Position numbers and translations under genes: made by a program
In this document: positions 25,942 through 34,708 of the stretch, in pieces
Layout: the number at the start of each line of letters is the position of its first letter
Numbering within the stretch: the first letter of the stretch is position 1
Notes under the pieces: model-generated
The model's input: only the letters and a program-made list of their open reading frames with translations
The model's database searches: none
What the model was told of the DNA's origin: nothing
Source: Sphingobacterium corticibacterium
GTDB taxonomy: Bacteria > Bacteroidota > Bacteroidia > Sphingobacteriales > Sphingobacteriaceae
Reading direction: 5' to 3'
DNA: 64,000 bases
NCBI RefSeq assembly: GCF_004208525.1
Contig: NZ_SGIT01000001.1
Location: forward strand, 1,302,001-1,366,000

Positions 25942-28900
25942 ATGCAGAGTAAAGGGCTGATTAAATTTTTGGTAGTAGTGGTGTCAATAGCATGCCTCTA
26001 TTCCCTATCATTCACATTTGTTACAAGAAAAGTAGAACGAGACGCTGCGGAATATGCAAAAGGCGATATGGCCAAAGAAAAGGCATATCTGGATTCCATA
26101 GCTGGTGAGGAAGTTTACAATTTGGGGCTGGCTAAATTCACCTACCGGGAGGCGAAGGCACATGAATTAGCATTAGGCTTAGACCTTAAAGGTGGGATGA
26201 ACGTCACGATGGAGATATCCTTGGATGAACTCATCAGAAATTTGGCAAATAACCCGAAAGATGAAAACTTCAATAAGGCACTTGAATCCGCTCTTCAAAA
26301 GAGTAAATCCGTAAACAGGAGCGTCGTAGAGCTCTTCATCGAAGAATATAAAGCTTCTGGGGCGGGTACACCATTGGCCACTTTCTTCGCAACAACAGAT
26401 AATGCTTCCCTTATTAAAGGAACCAGCTCAGATAACGAGGTACGTAGCTTCTTAAATAAAGAAGCGGATAATGCTATCGAAAACTCTTTCAAAGTATTAC
26501 GTACGCGTATTGATAAATTTGGTGTGGCTTCGCCAAATATCCAGATTCAACAAGGAACAAACCGTATTCTAATAGAGCTTCCTGGTGTTAATGACGAAGA
26601 GCGTGTACGTAATCTCCTACAAGGTTCGGCTAAGCTGGAGTTCTACGAAACACATGATAACTATCAGGTATATCCATTATTGGAAAACCTCAACAATATT
26701 TTAGCTAGCTCATTGAAATCCGCATCCCCTTCGACTTCGACTCCGGTTGTAACGACTACAAATGATTCGACGGCGAGTGACAGCGTTACCAATGACGACA
26801 ATTTGTTAGCTAATTTAGGGGCTGCTCCTAAGGATAGTACAGACACTGCCGGAATCTCTGCAGAACTTGCGGCAAGTAATCCTTTGTTTGCGGTTTTGAA
26901 CCCAGCTACTTATATGGAGCAAAATGGTCAGCCAAACCTAACTCCAGGTGCTATGGTTGGTATCGCCAATCTAAAAGATACCGCTCGTGTTAACGCGTAT
27001 TTAAATCGTCCGGAAGTAAAAGCTAACATTCCAGGGAATTTGAAATTCTTATGGTCCGTGAAGCCGGAACAAAGAACACCTAACTTCCTTTCTTTATATG
27101 CTATCAAAACATCTGGTCCGGAAAATGGCGCTGTGTTAACCGGTGATGTTATTACCGATGCACGGGATGATTTTGACCAAAACAACCGTCCTGTTGTATC
27201 GATGAGCATGAATACGGAGGGTGCTCGCCAGTGGCGTAAGATTACAGCGCAAGCAGCACAGAATAATAGAGCCGCTGTTGCTATCGTATTGGATGGTGTC
27301 GTGTATTCGGCACCAAGTGTAAACGAAGAAATTCCGAACGGAAGCTCTTCTATATCCGGTAACTTCACCATTGAAGATACCAAAGACTTAGCGAATGTAC
27401 TAAAAGCAGGTCGTCTTCCAACTACGGCAAAAATTGTAGAGGAAGCGATCGTAGGCCCATCATTAGGACAGGCTGCTATTGATGCGGGTGTCAACTCTTC
27501 GGTTATCGCTCTTATCGTGGTGATGATATTTATGGTTGCTTATTACAATCGTGCTGGTATCGCGGCTAACATCGCGGTATTATTTAACGTGTTCTTCCTA
27601 ATGGGTATCTTGGCATCCTTAAACGCCGTTCTCACCTTGCCAGGTATCGCAGGTATCGTATTGACGATGGGAACCGCAGTAGATGCTAACGTTCTGATAT
27701 ACGAACGTATACGGGAAGAGTTAGGATTGGGTAAATCTATCCGGCAAGCCATTGCCGATGGTTATAAAAATGCGATGCCTTCTATCTTAGACTCACAAAT
27801 AACAACCTTCTTAGTAGGGCTTGTGTTGTTCTTCTTTGGTAGTGGTCCGATCTTAGGTTTTGCTACGACGTTGATGATTGGTATTATTACTTCATTGTTT
27901 ACGTCTATCTTTATCTCGCGTTTGATTTTCGAGTATATGCTATCAAAAGACTGGAAAATTTCCGTATCGTTTCCTTGGTCTGCAAATACATTGAAAAATG
28001 CAAATTTCCAATTCATCAAAAAGCGGAAAGTATTTTATGGTATTTCCATCATTGCTTCGATTATTGCTTTGGTGGCTATATTCACGAAAGGTTTCACCTT
28101 GGGTGTGGATTTCAGTGGAGGACGTACCTACACCGTAGCTTATGAACAAGCTGTCAATTTAGAAGATGTACGTCAAAACCTCGACGAAGTATTTGGTTTG
28201 ACAACGGAGGTAAAGACCTTTGGTAGTGAAAACCAAGTACGTGTTACGACAACGTATCATGTAGAAGAAACGAGTGACGAGGCAGATGCGGAAGTATTGG
28301 CTAAATTGAACGAAGGTCTTTCGAAGATTGAAGGTAATGGTTACGAGATTCTCTCTTCTCAAAAAGTTGGTCCGAGTATCGCGACCGATATAAAAGATAG
28401 AGCGATATGGTCAGGGATATTCTCCGTATTGATTATCGCCGGTTATATTTTAGTACGTTTCCAAAAATGGCAATATTCTATCGGGGCAGCTATATCAACT
28501 ATTCACGATGCGATTATCCTATTGGGTCTATTCTCAATTCTAGATGGCATTGTTCCATTCTCGTTAGACATTGATCAGCATTTTGTCGCTGCGATTTTGA
28601 CAGTTATCGCCTATTCCGTAAATGATACGGTAGTTGTATTTGACCGCTTAAGAGAATATTTAAACAAACCCAATGCGCACAAAGAATACTTTGGTGATAC
28701 GGTTAACAGCGCGATAAACTCTACGTTGAGCCGTACAATCATTACCTCATTAACGATTATCTTCGTGTTGGCTGTATTGTTTGTGTTCGGCGGCGAGGTT
28801 ATCAGAGGATTTTCTTTCGCGATATTAATTGGTATCGTTGTAGGTACTTATTCCTCCGTATTCCTTGCGGCACCGACGGTCTACGATCTTCGGAAAAATA

Positions 28901-28950
28901 CAAGTGCCGTCGAAGAAAAACCAGAAAAAGTAAAAGTTGTTACCCCATAA
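25942..28950 (+). CDS. secDF: Protein translocase subunit SecDF (fused)
   Basis: One 1002-residue protein joins SecD and SecF, as is usual in Bacteroidota. SecD part: LGLDLKGGMNVTMEI near residue 79, VLRTRIDKFGVASPNIQIQQGTNRILIELPGV near 183, and the membrane part with TLPGIAGIVLTMGTAVDANVLIYERIREEL near 565. SecF part: FTLGVDFSGGRTYTV near 715 and VIAYSVNDTVVVFDRLREY near 895. Twelve membrane helices are expected. It uses the proton gradient to pull exported proteins through SecYEG. A Ser/Thr/Asp-rich insert of about 50 residues (about 255-305) in the periplasmic region is not part of the core fold. Confidence 0.97.
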   Translation: MQSKGLIKFLVVVVSIACLYSLSFTFVTRKVERDAAEYAKGDMAKEKAYLDSIAGEEVYNLGLAKFTYREAKAHELALGLDLKGGMNVTMEISLDELIRNLANNPKDENFNKALESALQKSKSVNRSVVELFIEEYKASGAGTPLATFFATTDNASLIKGTSSDNEVRSFLNKEADNAIENSFKVLRTRIDKFGVASPNIQIQQGTNRILIELPGVNDEERVRNLLQGSAKLEFYETHDNYQVYPLLENLNNILASSLKSASPSTSTPVVTTTNDSTASDSVTNDDNLLANLGAAPKDSTDTAGISAELAASNPLFAVLNPATYMEQNGQPNLTPGAMVGIANLKDTARVNAYLNRPEVKANIPGNLKFLWSVKPEQRTPNFLSLYAIKTSGPENGAVLTGDVITDARDDFDQNNRPVVSMSMNTEGARQWRKITAQAAQNNRAAVAIVLDGVVYSAPSVNEEIPNGSSSISGNFTIEDTKDLANVLKAGRLPTTAKIVEEAIVGPSLGQAAIDAGVNSSVIALIVVMIFMVAYYNRAGIAANIAVLFNVFFLMGILASLNAVLTLPGIAGIVLTMGTAVDANVLIYERIREELGLGKSIRQAIADGYKNAMPSILDSQITTFLVGLVLFFFGSGPILGFATTLMIGIITSLFTSIFISRLIFEYMLSKDWKISVSFPWSANTLKNANFQFIKKRKVFYGISIIASIIALVAIFTKGFTLGVDFSGGRTYTVAYEQAVNLEDVRQNLDEVFGLTTEVKTFGSENQVRVTTTYHVEETSDEADAEVLAKLNEGLSKIEGNGYEILSSQKVGPSIATDIKDRAIWSGIFSVLIIAGYILVRFQKWQYSIGAAISTIHDAIILLGLFSILDGIVPFSLDIDQHFVAAILTVIAYSVNDTVVVFDRLREYLNKPNAHKEYFGDTVNSAINSTLSRTIITSLTIIFVLAVLFVFGGEVIRGFSFAILIGIVVGTYSSVFLAAPTVYDLRKNTSAVEEKPEKVKVVTP

Positions 28951-28978
28951 CAGGACACAACAATTTAACAAATAACCT

Positions 28979-29012
28979 AAAGGTCTCTGCGAAATCAGAG
29001 ACCTTTTCTTTT
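28979..29012 (+). terminator. Intrinsic terminator after secDF
   Basis: GGTCTCTG (28982-28989) pairs with CAGAGACC (28996-29003), extended by AAA/TTT and followed by TTTTCTTTT. Confidence 0.85.
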
Positions 29013-29099
29013 GCATCATCATTTTTTCATCATTTAATCGTTTGGGTTAGTTGGTTGCTATAATTTTTCCTAGTTTTGGACTTCAAAAAAGTTCATCTG

Positions 29100-29687
29100 A
29101 TGAAACATATATTCACTAGTCTTACTATCGGCGCGCTCACAATCTTTAGTGCTTGTCAATCAAATAACAATAATGCAGAAAATGCGCAGCACCCGGCTGA
29201 ACACCATATGGATCAACAACAAGATCCTACAACCTCACAACCAACAGCACCGATGGCTAAAGAAGCTGCCAAGCAATTACCAGACTTTAAATTTTATAAA
29301 GTCAAATCTGGTATAGGATTTACCAATGCGGATATACCTGCCAACCGAAACACTGTATTTATCCTTTTTGATCCAAGCTGTGGTCATTGTCAAACAGAAA
29401 CGGGGCTTTTGGCTAAAAATTATGAAAAGCTAAAAGATGTCAACCTGTATTTTGTCTCCATGAATGACCCATCACTTATGGCTTCTTTTTTGGAAACTTT
29501 CGGTAAAGAACTTGTCGACAAGCCGAACGTAGAAGTGCTTTACGATAGAAACCAAGAATTTATTCAAAAATTTCATGTACCGGCGCAATTTCCAGCGAAC
29601 TACATTTACGGTGTGGATGGTACTTTAAAAAACAGTTGGGACGGCGAGAAAAGTATTGATTTTGTTATAGCTGAGTTTATAAAATAA
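29100..29687 (+). CDS. Thioredoxin-like lipoprotein with CGHC motif
   Basis: The start at 29100 gives lipoprotein signal MKHIFTSLTIGALTIFSAC (Cys19); the frame is open slightly upstream to 29076. After an Asn/Gln/His-rich linker of about 50 residues comes a TlpA/redoxin-like fold with FILFDPSCGHCQTETGLL (the CxxC active site near residue 100) and the cis-Pro segment VPAQFPANYIYG near 165. It is probably an envelope thiol-disulfide oxidoreductase. Its stop codon overlaps the gap start (TAATG), so the two genes are translationally linked, an uncommon pairing. Confidence 0.75.
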   Translation: MKHIFTSLTIGALTIFSACQSNNNNAENAQHPAEHHMDQQQDPTTSQPTAPMAKEAAKQLPDFKFYKVKSGIGFTNADIPANRNTVFILFDPSCGHCQTETGLLAKNYEKLKDVNLYFVSMNDPSLMASFLETFGKELVDKPNVEVLYDRNQEFIQKFHVPAQFPANYIYGVDGTLKNSWDGEKSIDFVIAEFIK

Positions 29688-30718
29688 TGAACGTTGCCAT
29701 CAATGGGTTTGGAAGGATTGGACGCAATACCTTGCGTAGTATATATCGGCGAGGCCTTCAACAGGAAATCCAGATTATTGCTATCAACGATTTAACGGAT
29801 ACGGCGACTTTAGCACATTTACTGAAATATGATTCGGTTCACGGACCATTTCCCCTTACGGTACATTATGATAAAGAGCATCTTTATATCGAAGGGCAAT
29901 CTATTAAGGTATTAGCAGAAAAAGACCCCTTAAAACTTGCTTGGGGTGTACTGGACGTAGATGTCGTTATCGAATCAACGGGAGTTTTCACGACGAAAAA
30001 AAAGGCCGCCCTGCATCTGAAAGCAGGTGCAAAACAAACTATTATATCGGCGCCTTCACCAGACAAAGAGGTGCCCACAGTTGTTTTAGGTATAAACGAT
30101 ACGACATTTGATTGGTATACTCCCCTATTTTCAAATGCCTCGTGTACAACCAACAATGTTGCTCCGTTAGTCAAGATCTTAGATGAAAACTGGGGTATTA
30201 ATGATGGTTATATTACAACTGTACATTCGATGACTGGTGATCAAAATTTACATGATGCACCCCACCGAGATTTGCGCAGAGCTCGTGCGGCGTCCTCGTC
30301 CATTATACCAACGACAACAGGTGCTGCAAAAGCAATTACGAATGTATTTCCACACCTCGAAGGAAAACTTGGCGGCGCGGGTATACGCGTTCCCGTCCTG
30401 AACGGTTCTCTAACTGACTTCACCTGTACATTAAAAAATCAGACAACAGTAGAAGAAATTAATGCCAAATTTAGAGAAGCTGCGGATGGCTCCCTAAAAG
30501 AAATTCTTTATTATACGGAGGATCCTATTGTCTCCGTGGACATTATCAACAATCCGTACTCCTGTATTTTTGATGCACAGCTAACCTCCATTGTCGGTGG
30601 GCTAGTAAAAGTGGTCGGATGGTACGATAACGAATTTGGCTATTCCAATAGATTAGTGGATTTATTGGTTAAAGTTCACCTATTACACCGATACCAAACA
30701 GTGCAAAATCGTACTTAA
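29687..30718 (+). CDS. gap: Glyceraldehyde-3-phosphate dehydrogenase, type I
   Basis: The 343-residue protein has NAD-binding INGFGRIGRNTLRS (residues 5-18), and NASCTTN with catalytic Cys153. C-terminal VKVVGWYDNEFGYSNRLVDLL is the usual end. It oxidises glyceraldehyde 3-phosphate with NAD (or NADP) and phosphate in glycolysis. Its start overlaps the stop of the thioredoxin-like lipoprotein. Its 3' end overlaps the 3' end of the convergent TIGR02757 gene by 50 bp. No other glycolytic gene is nearby, so it could be a second copy. Confidence 0.95.
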   Translation: MNVAINGFGRIGRNTLRSIYRRGLQQEIQIIAINDLTDTATLAHLLKYDSVHGPFPLTVHYDKEHLYIEGQSIKVLAEKDPLKLAWGVLDVDVVIESTGVFTTKKKAALHLKAGAKQTIISAPSPDKEVPTVVLGINDTTFDWYTPLFSNASCTTNNVAPLVKILDENWGINDGYITTVHSMTGDQNLHDAPHRDLRRARAASSSIIPTTTGAAKAITNVFPHLEGKLGGAGIRVPVLNGSLTDFTCTLKNQTTVEEINAKFREAADGSLKEILYYTEDPIVSVDIINNPYSCIFDAQLTSIVGGLVKVVGWYDNEFGYSNRLVDLLVKVHLLHRYQTVQNRT

Positions 30719-31445
30719 CGGGATCATCTGGATCAAAGCGTTTTAAATTTTCTGTCAGTTCGACGGCTGTTTTCCAATTAACTTTATCCGAGGTAATCAG
30801 CCCAAACTTACGGGCGACACGTTCTACATGCACATCACATGGACAGATAAGATCACGGGGGTTTATTCGATCCCATATACCAAAATCTACGCCCTTGTTG
30901 TCTTTGCGAACCATCCAACGCATAAACATATTTAATCGTTTGCAACTGGATTTTTGTAATGGAGAGCTGATATGTTTTCTCGTACGGATCGGATAATCGG
31001 GCAAAGAAAAAAAATATGCTTTAAATTCATTCAAGCTTCGTTCCATAGAAAAAGATATATGCTGCTGATTACCAATCAAAAATGCATCTTCTAATGACGT
31101 GAAACGACGATAATGGAAACGCAAAAAAGAAACAAAATATAGCAAGTCCGTATCGTTAAAAGTGCGGTGTTTAAACCCTAAAAGATTCTTCAAATCCACT
31201 TCATTATGCTTTATAATAAAATTTGCGGGCTCGCCATCAAAGCGCTCAATCAATTCTTTACATTTGTTAATAATGGTCTTCCGTTGACCCCAAGCCAAAA
31301 TAGCAGCGAAGAAACCCATAATCTCTATATCTTGTTTCTTGCTAAATAAATGGGGAATGCATATCGGATCATGCTCAATAAATGTGGATTGGTTAAACGA
31401 CGATACTTTGTCGTCTAAAAATTGCTTCATGTCGAAGTCTGCCAT
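30669..31445 (-). CDS. TIGR02757 family protein (DUF2400)
   Basis: The 258-residue protein matches the DUF2400/TIGR02757 family: IMGFFAAILAWGQRKTIINKCKELIERFDG near residue 43, FKHRTFNDTDLLYFVSFLRFHY near 90, KSSCKRLNMFMRWMVRKDNKGVDFGIWDRI near 165 and PCDVHVERVARKFGL near 202. The last pattern, with CDVHxxRxARxxGL, resembles base-excision glycosylase HhH folds, so a DNA-related role is plausible but unproved. Found mainly in Bacteroidota and some Campylobacterota. The C-terminus overlaps gap antisense by 50 bp. Confidence 0.9.
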   Translation of the reverse strand: MADFDMKQFLDDKVSSFNQSTFIEHDPICIPHLFSKKQDIEIMGFFAAILAWGQRKTIINKCKELIERFDGEPANFIIKHNEVDLKNLLGFKHRTFNDTDLLYFVSFLRFHYRRFTSLEDAFLIGNQQHISFSMERSLNEFKAYFFSLPDYPIRTRKHISSPLQKSSCKRLNMFMRWMVRKDNKGVDFGIWDRINPRDLICPCDVHVERVARKFGLITSDKVNWKTAVELTENLKRFDPDDPVKYDFALFGIGVIGEL

Positions 31446-31611
31446 ACACTTGAATATCTATACTTTAATTTGTGCATAAAGATACTTTTTTCGCGTTTAT
31501 TATCTGAACAATGACAGGATAAATAACGAACAGATTCTTTTTTAAAAGAAAACCACAACGAGCTCATCCATACAAATTAAAAACAAAATACGCATGGATA
31601 TATAAAAGCAT

Positions 31612-31619
31612 TACCTTTG
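31612..31619 (+). promoter_or_regulatory. -7 box for rlmF
   Basis: TACCTTTG matches TAnnTTTG and lies 17 bp before the rlmF start codon, giving a very short leader of roughly 10 nt. Confidence 0.55.
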
Positions 31620-31636
31620 CATTAAATTACACATAT

Positions 31637-32545
31637 ATGGATTCTAAAAATAAGAAGAAGAACGTATTGCATCCCAGAAACATACATCAATCTGGTTATG
31701 ATTTCCCTAAGCTAGCGGAAGCAAACCCAGCATTGAAAGATTATATCATCGAAACAGCGTTCGGCACGATATCCATAGATTTTGCGAATCCTAAAGCTGT
31801 CATCGAACTCAATAAAGCACTCCTGATGGCTTACTATAACGTGCAAAACTGGTCTATTTTAAAAAACAGCCTCTGCCCTCCTGTTCCCGGAAGGGCAGAC
31901 TATATACATTATGCTGCCGATCTCCTAGCGGCGGAGAACAACGGGATTATTCCAACCGGTCCTCAAATTCATGTTTTAGATATCGGCACAGGTTCTTCTA
32001 TGATATACCCTATTTTAGGAGAACGGATATATGGTTGGCGTTTTCTCGGTACCGATATCGACATTACGGCATTAAATCACGCCAGATCGCTCGTTAAAAA
32101 AAATAGTGGTCTCGCAAAGAAGATCGTGTTCCAGCAACAAGAAGACAAAAGACATATTTTCGAGGGCATTCTGCATAAAGATGATTACTTTGACCTCGTT
32201 GTCTGTAACCCGCCTTTCTATAAATCAAGGGAAGAAAACTGGCAAAAGACCAGTAAAAAATTTCATGCCCTTCATAAAAACAAAGAAGCACTTCCGGTAC
32301 AAAACTTCGGCGGGCATCCCAACGAACTCTGGTGCGAGGGAGGGGAACGAAAATTCGTTCGCGATATGATCAACGAGAGTATGCGTTTCAAAGCACAATT
32401 AGGTTGGGTTACAAGCTTGGTTTCCAATAAAGAAAATCTAGAACCCCTTATTGCTGTATTAGAATATAACAAAGCAGCTAAAGTTGAAATCATCAATATA
32501 GCACAAGGTCAAAAAGCAATCCGTATTTTAGCTTGGAAATGGTAG
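31637..32545 (+). CDS. rlmF: 23S rRNA (adenine(1618)-N6)-methyltransferase
   Basis: The N-terminus LHPRNIHQSGYDFPKLAEANPALKDYI (residues 11-37) is the RlmF signature. SAM-binding motif I is VLDIGTGSS (113-121), and the N6-adenine catalytic motif NPPFY starts at Asn191. The block LWCEGGERKFVRDMI near 235 is also conserved. It methylates A1618 of 23S rRNA. Length of 302 residues is normal. It converges with nfeD, 17 bp between stop codons. Confidence 0.95.
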   Translation: MDSKNKKKNVLHPRNIHQSGYDFPKLAEANPALKDYIIETAFGTISIDFANPKAVIELNKALLMAYYNVQNWSILKNSLCPPVPGRADYIHYAADLLAAENNGIIPTGPQIHVLDIGTGSSMIYPILGERIYGWRFLGTDIDITALNHARSLVKKNSGLAKKIVFQQQEDKRHIFEGILHKDDYFDLVVCNPPFYKSREENWQKTSKKFHALHKNKEALPVQNFGGHPNELWCEGGERKFVRDMINESMRFKAQLGWVTSLVSNKENLEPLIAVLEYNKAAKVEIINIAQGQKAIRILAWKW

Positions 32546-32562
32546 TGTAAGAGCGTTACGCC

Positions 32563-33927
32563 TTACACATCACCTTTTTCGGGCTTATCCTTGAGCTTCC
32601 GGACAAAAAGATTGTAGTTTTCATGCTTTTCTACATATACTTCTTCTCCGGCCTCGATAAAACCGTCTAAAGCAACCGCATCGTACCATACGCCATCAAT
32701 CTCAATCTTGCCTGCCGGTCTTAGAACCGTTCGGGCAACACCATTTTGATAAAGCAGATTTGTTTTCTGTGGCGACGAGGTATACCCTACGTCCGCTTTC
32801 TGCTCATCATGAAGCACTAATCGTCTAAAGGCAGACGACTTCAGGATATTTTTTCCGAAAATAACCATTAAGATAATAGAGAGCACCATCGCTCCCGTTA
32901 CAATTAAAAATGACTCCATCAATAATCCTGGTTGGGCTAATTTAAAATCAAAAAAGTTGTTGTCTACCATGGAGAAAGCAAGGCCACAAAGCACACAGAT
33001 AATCCCCAATATACCGGCTATACCAAATCCCGGTATAACAAATACCTCCAACAACAACAGGGCGACCCCTACGATAAATAGGACAATTTCCCAATGGTCT
33101 GCCAACCCTTGCAAATACAACGGTGCGAAAAACAGTACACCGCATATTGCGGCAACGACGAGTGCAAATCCAATTCCGGGTGTTTGTAGTTCAAAATAAA
33201 TACCACCTATAAGCCCTAATATCAAAAAACCACTGACCATCGGATTAATCAAAAATGCAATGATACGATCCACCACGCTAATGTGATGTTGCACCACTTC
33301 CAAATCACCTTTTTCAAGCTGCTTATAGACTTCTCCCACATCGGTCACGACCGCTTGAACAAGACCCGCTTTTACACCTTCTGTTGCTGTTAACGTCAAC
33401 AGTTTACCATCAGGCTTCAATTGTGGCACGGAAACTTCAGGATCTACAAAGGCTTCTGCTATTTTGGGATCCCGCCCTTTAGCCTCGGCTGTCGCGCGCA
33501 TCAGCCCCCGCATATACGATTGATATTTTTCCGGCATAATCTCCCCACTTTGGTTAACAACACTCGCCGCCCCCATACTTCCACCTTTTTGCATAAAAAT
33601 TTCGTCCGAAGCCAATGAAATCAATGTGCCTGCAGAAGCAGCATTATTGTTAATATAGATTACTGTATGCATAGTGGACCCCAAGAGCTTGGAACGTATA
33701 GAATCTGCAAAATTTACGGCCCCACCAAAGGTATTCAATTCTATCAAAAACATTTCAGCCTGTAGTTCTGCTGCTTTTTGATGTGCCAAATTCACAGTTC
33801 GCCATGCGTTTGGGCCAATATCTTCTTTGATATCCACTTTATATATTTTTTGTGCCGATGCAGTGAAAAGCATAACACAAAAAGTAAAAAGAAAAGCAAA
33901 AAAGGATTTCGTAAATTTGTTCTCCAT
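32563..33927 (-). CDS. NfeD family membrane protein with ClpP-like serine protease domain
   Basis: This is the long form of NfeD. Signal peptide at 1-26. A ClpP-type protease-like domain covers about 27-215: LNTFGGAVNFADSIRSKLL near residue 44 and YINNNAASAGTLISLASDEIFM near 90 with the nucleophile Ser in ASAGT. Then come four to five membrane helices (about 225-370) and a C-terminal OB-fold NfeD domain (GVARTVLRPAGKIEIDGVWYDAV, about 390-440). In characterised archaeal homologues the protease cuts stomatin-like partners; the partner is usually encoded next door, but no SPFH gene is seen here. It is divergent from the gene at 33952 with 24 bp between starts. Confidence 0.92.
   Translation of the reverse strand: MENKFTKSFFAFLFTFCVMLFTASAQKIYKVDIKEDIGPNAWRTVNLAHQKAAELQAEMFLIELNTFGGAVNFADSIRSKLLGSTMHTVIYINNNAASAGTLISLASDEIFMQKGGSMGAASVVNQSGEIMPEKYQSYMRGLMRATAEAKGRDPKIAEAFVDPEVSVPQLKPDGKLLTLTATEGVKAGLVQAVVTDVGEVYKQLEKGDLEVVQHHISVVDRIIAFLINPMVSGFLILGLIGGIYFELQTPGIGFALVVAAICGVLFFAPLYLQGLADHWEIVLFIVGVALLLLEVFVIPGFGIAGILGIICVLCGLAFSMVDNNFFDFKLAQPGLLMESFLIVTGAMVLSIILMVIFGKNILKSSAFRRLVLHDEQKADVGYTSSPQKTNLLYQNGVARTVLRPAGKIEIDGVWYDAVALDGFIEAGEEVYVEKHENYNLFVRKLKDKPEKGDV
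33912..33919 (+). promoter_or_regulatory. -7 box inside nfeD for the divergent gene
   Basis: TAAATTTG matches TAnnTTTG on the plus strand inside the first codons of nfeD, 33 bp before the start at 33952. It would place the promoter within the neighbouring gene. Confidence 0.4.
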
Positions 33928-33951
33928 GGATTAATGTTTTTTGCTATAGTA

Positions 33952-34698
33952 ATGACTAAATATACAACATTTAAAACATTTGAAAAAAACTTTCCGTATC
34001 AAATATGGAAAATTGTAGCAGATGCAGCTTTAAGACAAATTGCTGTGGAACTCCGAGACACGGAGTCTACCTGCGCTATACTTTATATCTTTGACTTTGA
34101 TGGCAACGAGCTGCTAAAACATAAAGAAATAGATGAAAAAGAGTGGACACTGGAATCCATCCAGCATCATACGCTTATTTTGAAACGTGTGGGCGACACA
34201 CAGCCGGTGAAAGAAGGTATTTTATTCTTAGATATGCAAGGTACCCCCCGTCATTTATGGCAAGAATATACCTGGATAGATACCTATCGTGATGTGGTAA
34301 AGGTGCGGCACCGTAATTTCCAAAGTGGTTTTGAAGAATATATTGATATAAAAACACTCGAAAAGAAATCTAACACGGGGCAAGAACAAGAATATTGCAG
34401 TGCTATCAAAATGCCTGTTCCCTATAGCGGTAACTTACCCCTCTATCTACAACATGTAGGTATACAAGATCTACCTTGGATTAGCCGTGCAGCAGACCGC
34501 ATACTTTGGTCATACCATACAAAAGAGCATGGGCATTATCATTTAAACCTTTCGGTCGCCGATACATCCAAATTACTAGTAACACAATGTTTATTATCCG
34601 ATATGCCGAAAATGATTCCACAACCGTATTTTCAAATAGAAAATCAAATATTTTTAATGTCATATAATAAACGGAAAATTGTTTCGTATTTAGTATAA
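33952..34698 (+). CDS. DUF4905-like protein of unknown function
   Basis: The start at 33952 gives MTKYTTFKTFEKNFPYQIWKI. The frame is open to 33778, but that part lies antisense to nfeD and reads as low-complexity sequence. The protein of 248 residues has no signal peptide or membrane helix. It is beta-rich with many Trp/Tyr residues (RHLWQEYTWIDTYRDVVKVRH near residue 97, FLDMQGTPR near 88), compatible with a beta-propeller fragment. From memory it fits DUF4905, a family limited to Sphingobacteriia. It ends 10 bp before the LysM gene, so they may form an operon with uridine kinase. Confidence 0.65.
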   Translation: MTKYTTFKTFEKNFPYQIWKIVADAALRQIAVELRDTESTCAILYIFDFDGNELLKHKEIDEKEWTLESIQHHTLILKRVGDTQPVKEGILFLDMQGTPRHLWQEYTWIDTYRDVVKVRHRNFQSGFEEYIDIKTLEKKSNTGQEQEYCSAIKMPVPYSGNLPLYLQHVGIQDLPWISRAADRILWSYHTKEHGHYHLNLSVADTSKLLVTQCLLSDMPKMIPQPYFQIENQIFLMSYNKRKIVSYLV

Positions 34699-34708
34699 TT
34701 GCAAACAT

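Noticed and set aside
26928-27494. 188-codon open frame on the minus strand
   Set aside because: It is antisense to the conserved core of secDF and has no promoter or known motif; it is a composition effect.
33778-33951. Upstream extension of the DUF4905-like gene
   Set aside because: It lies antisense to the N-terminal codons of nfeD and reads as Cys/Ser/Lys-rich sequence without family features.
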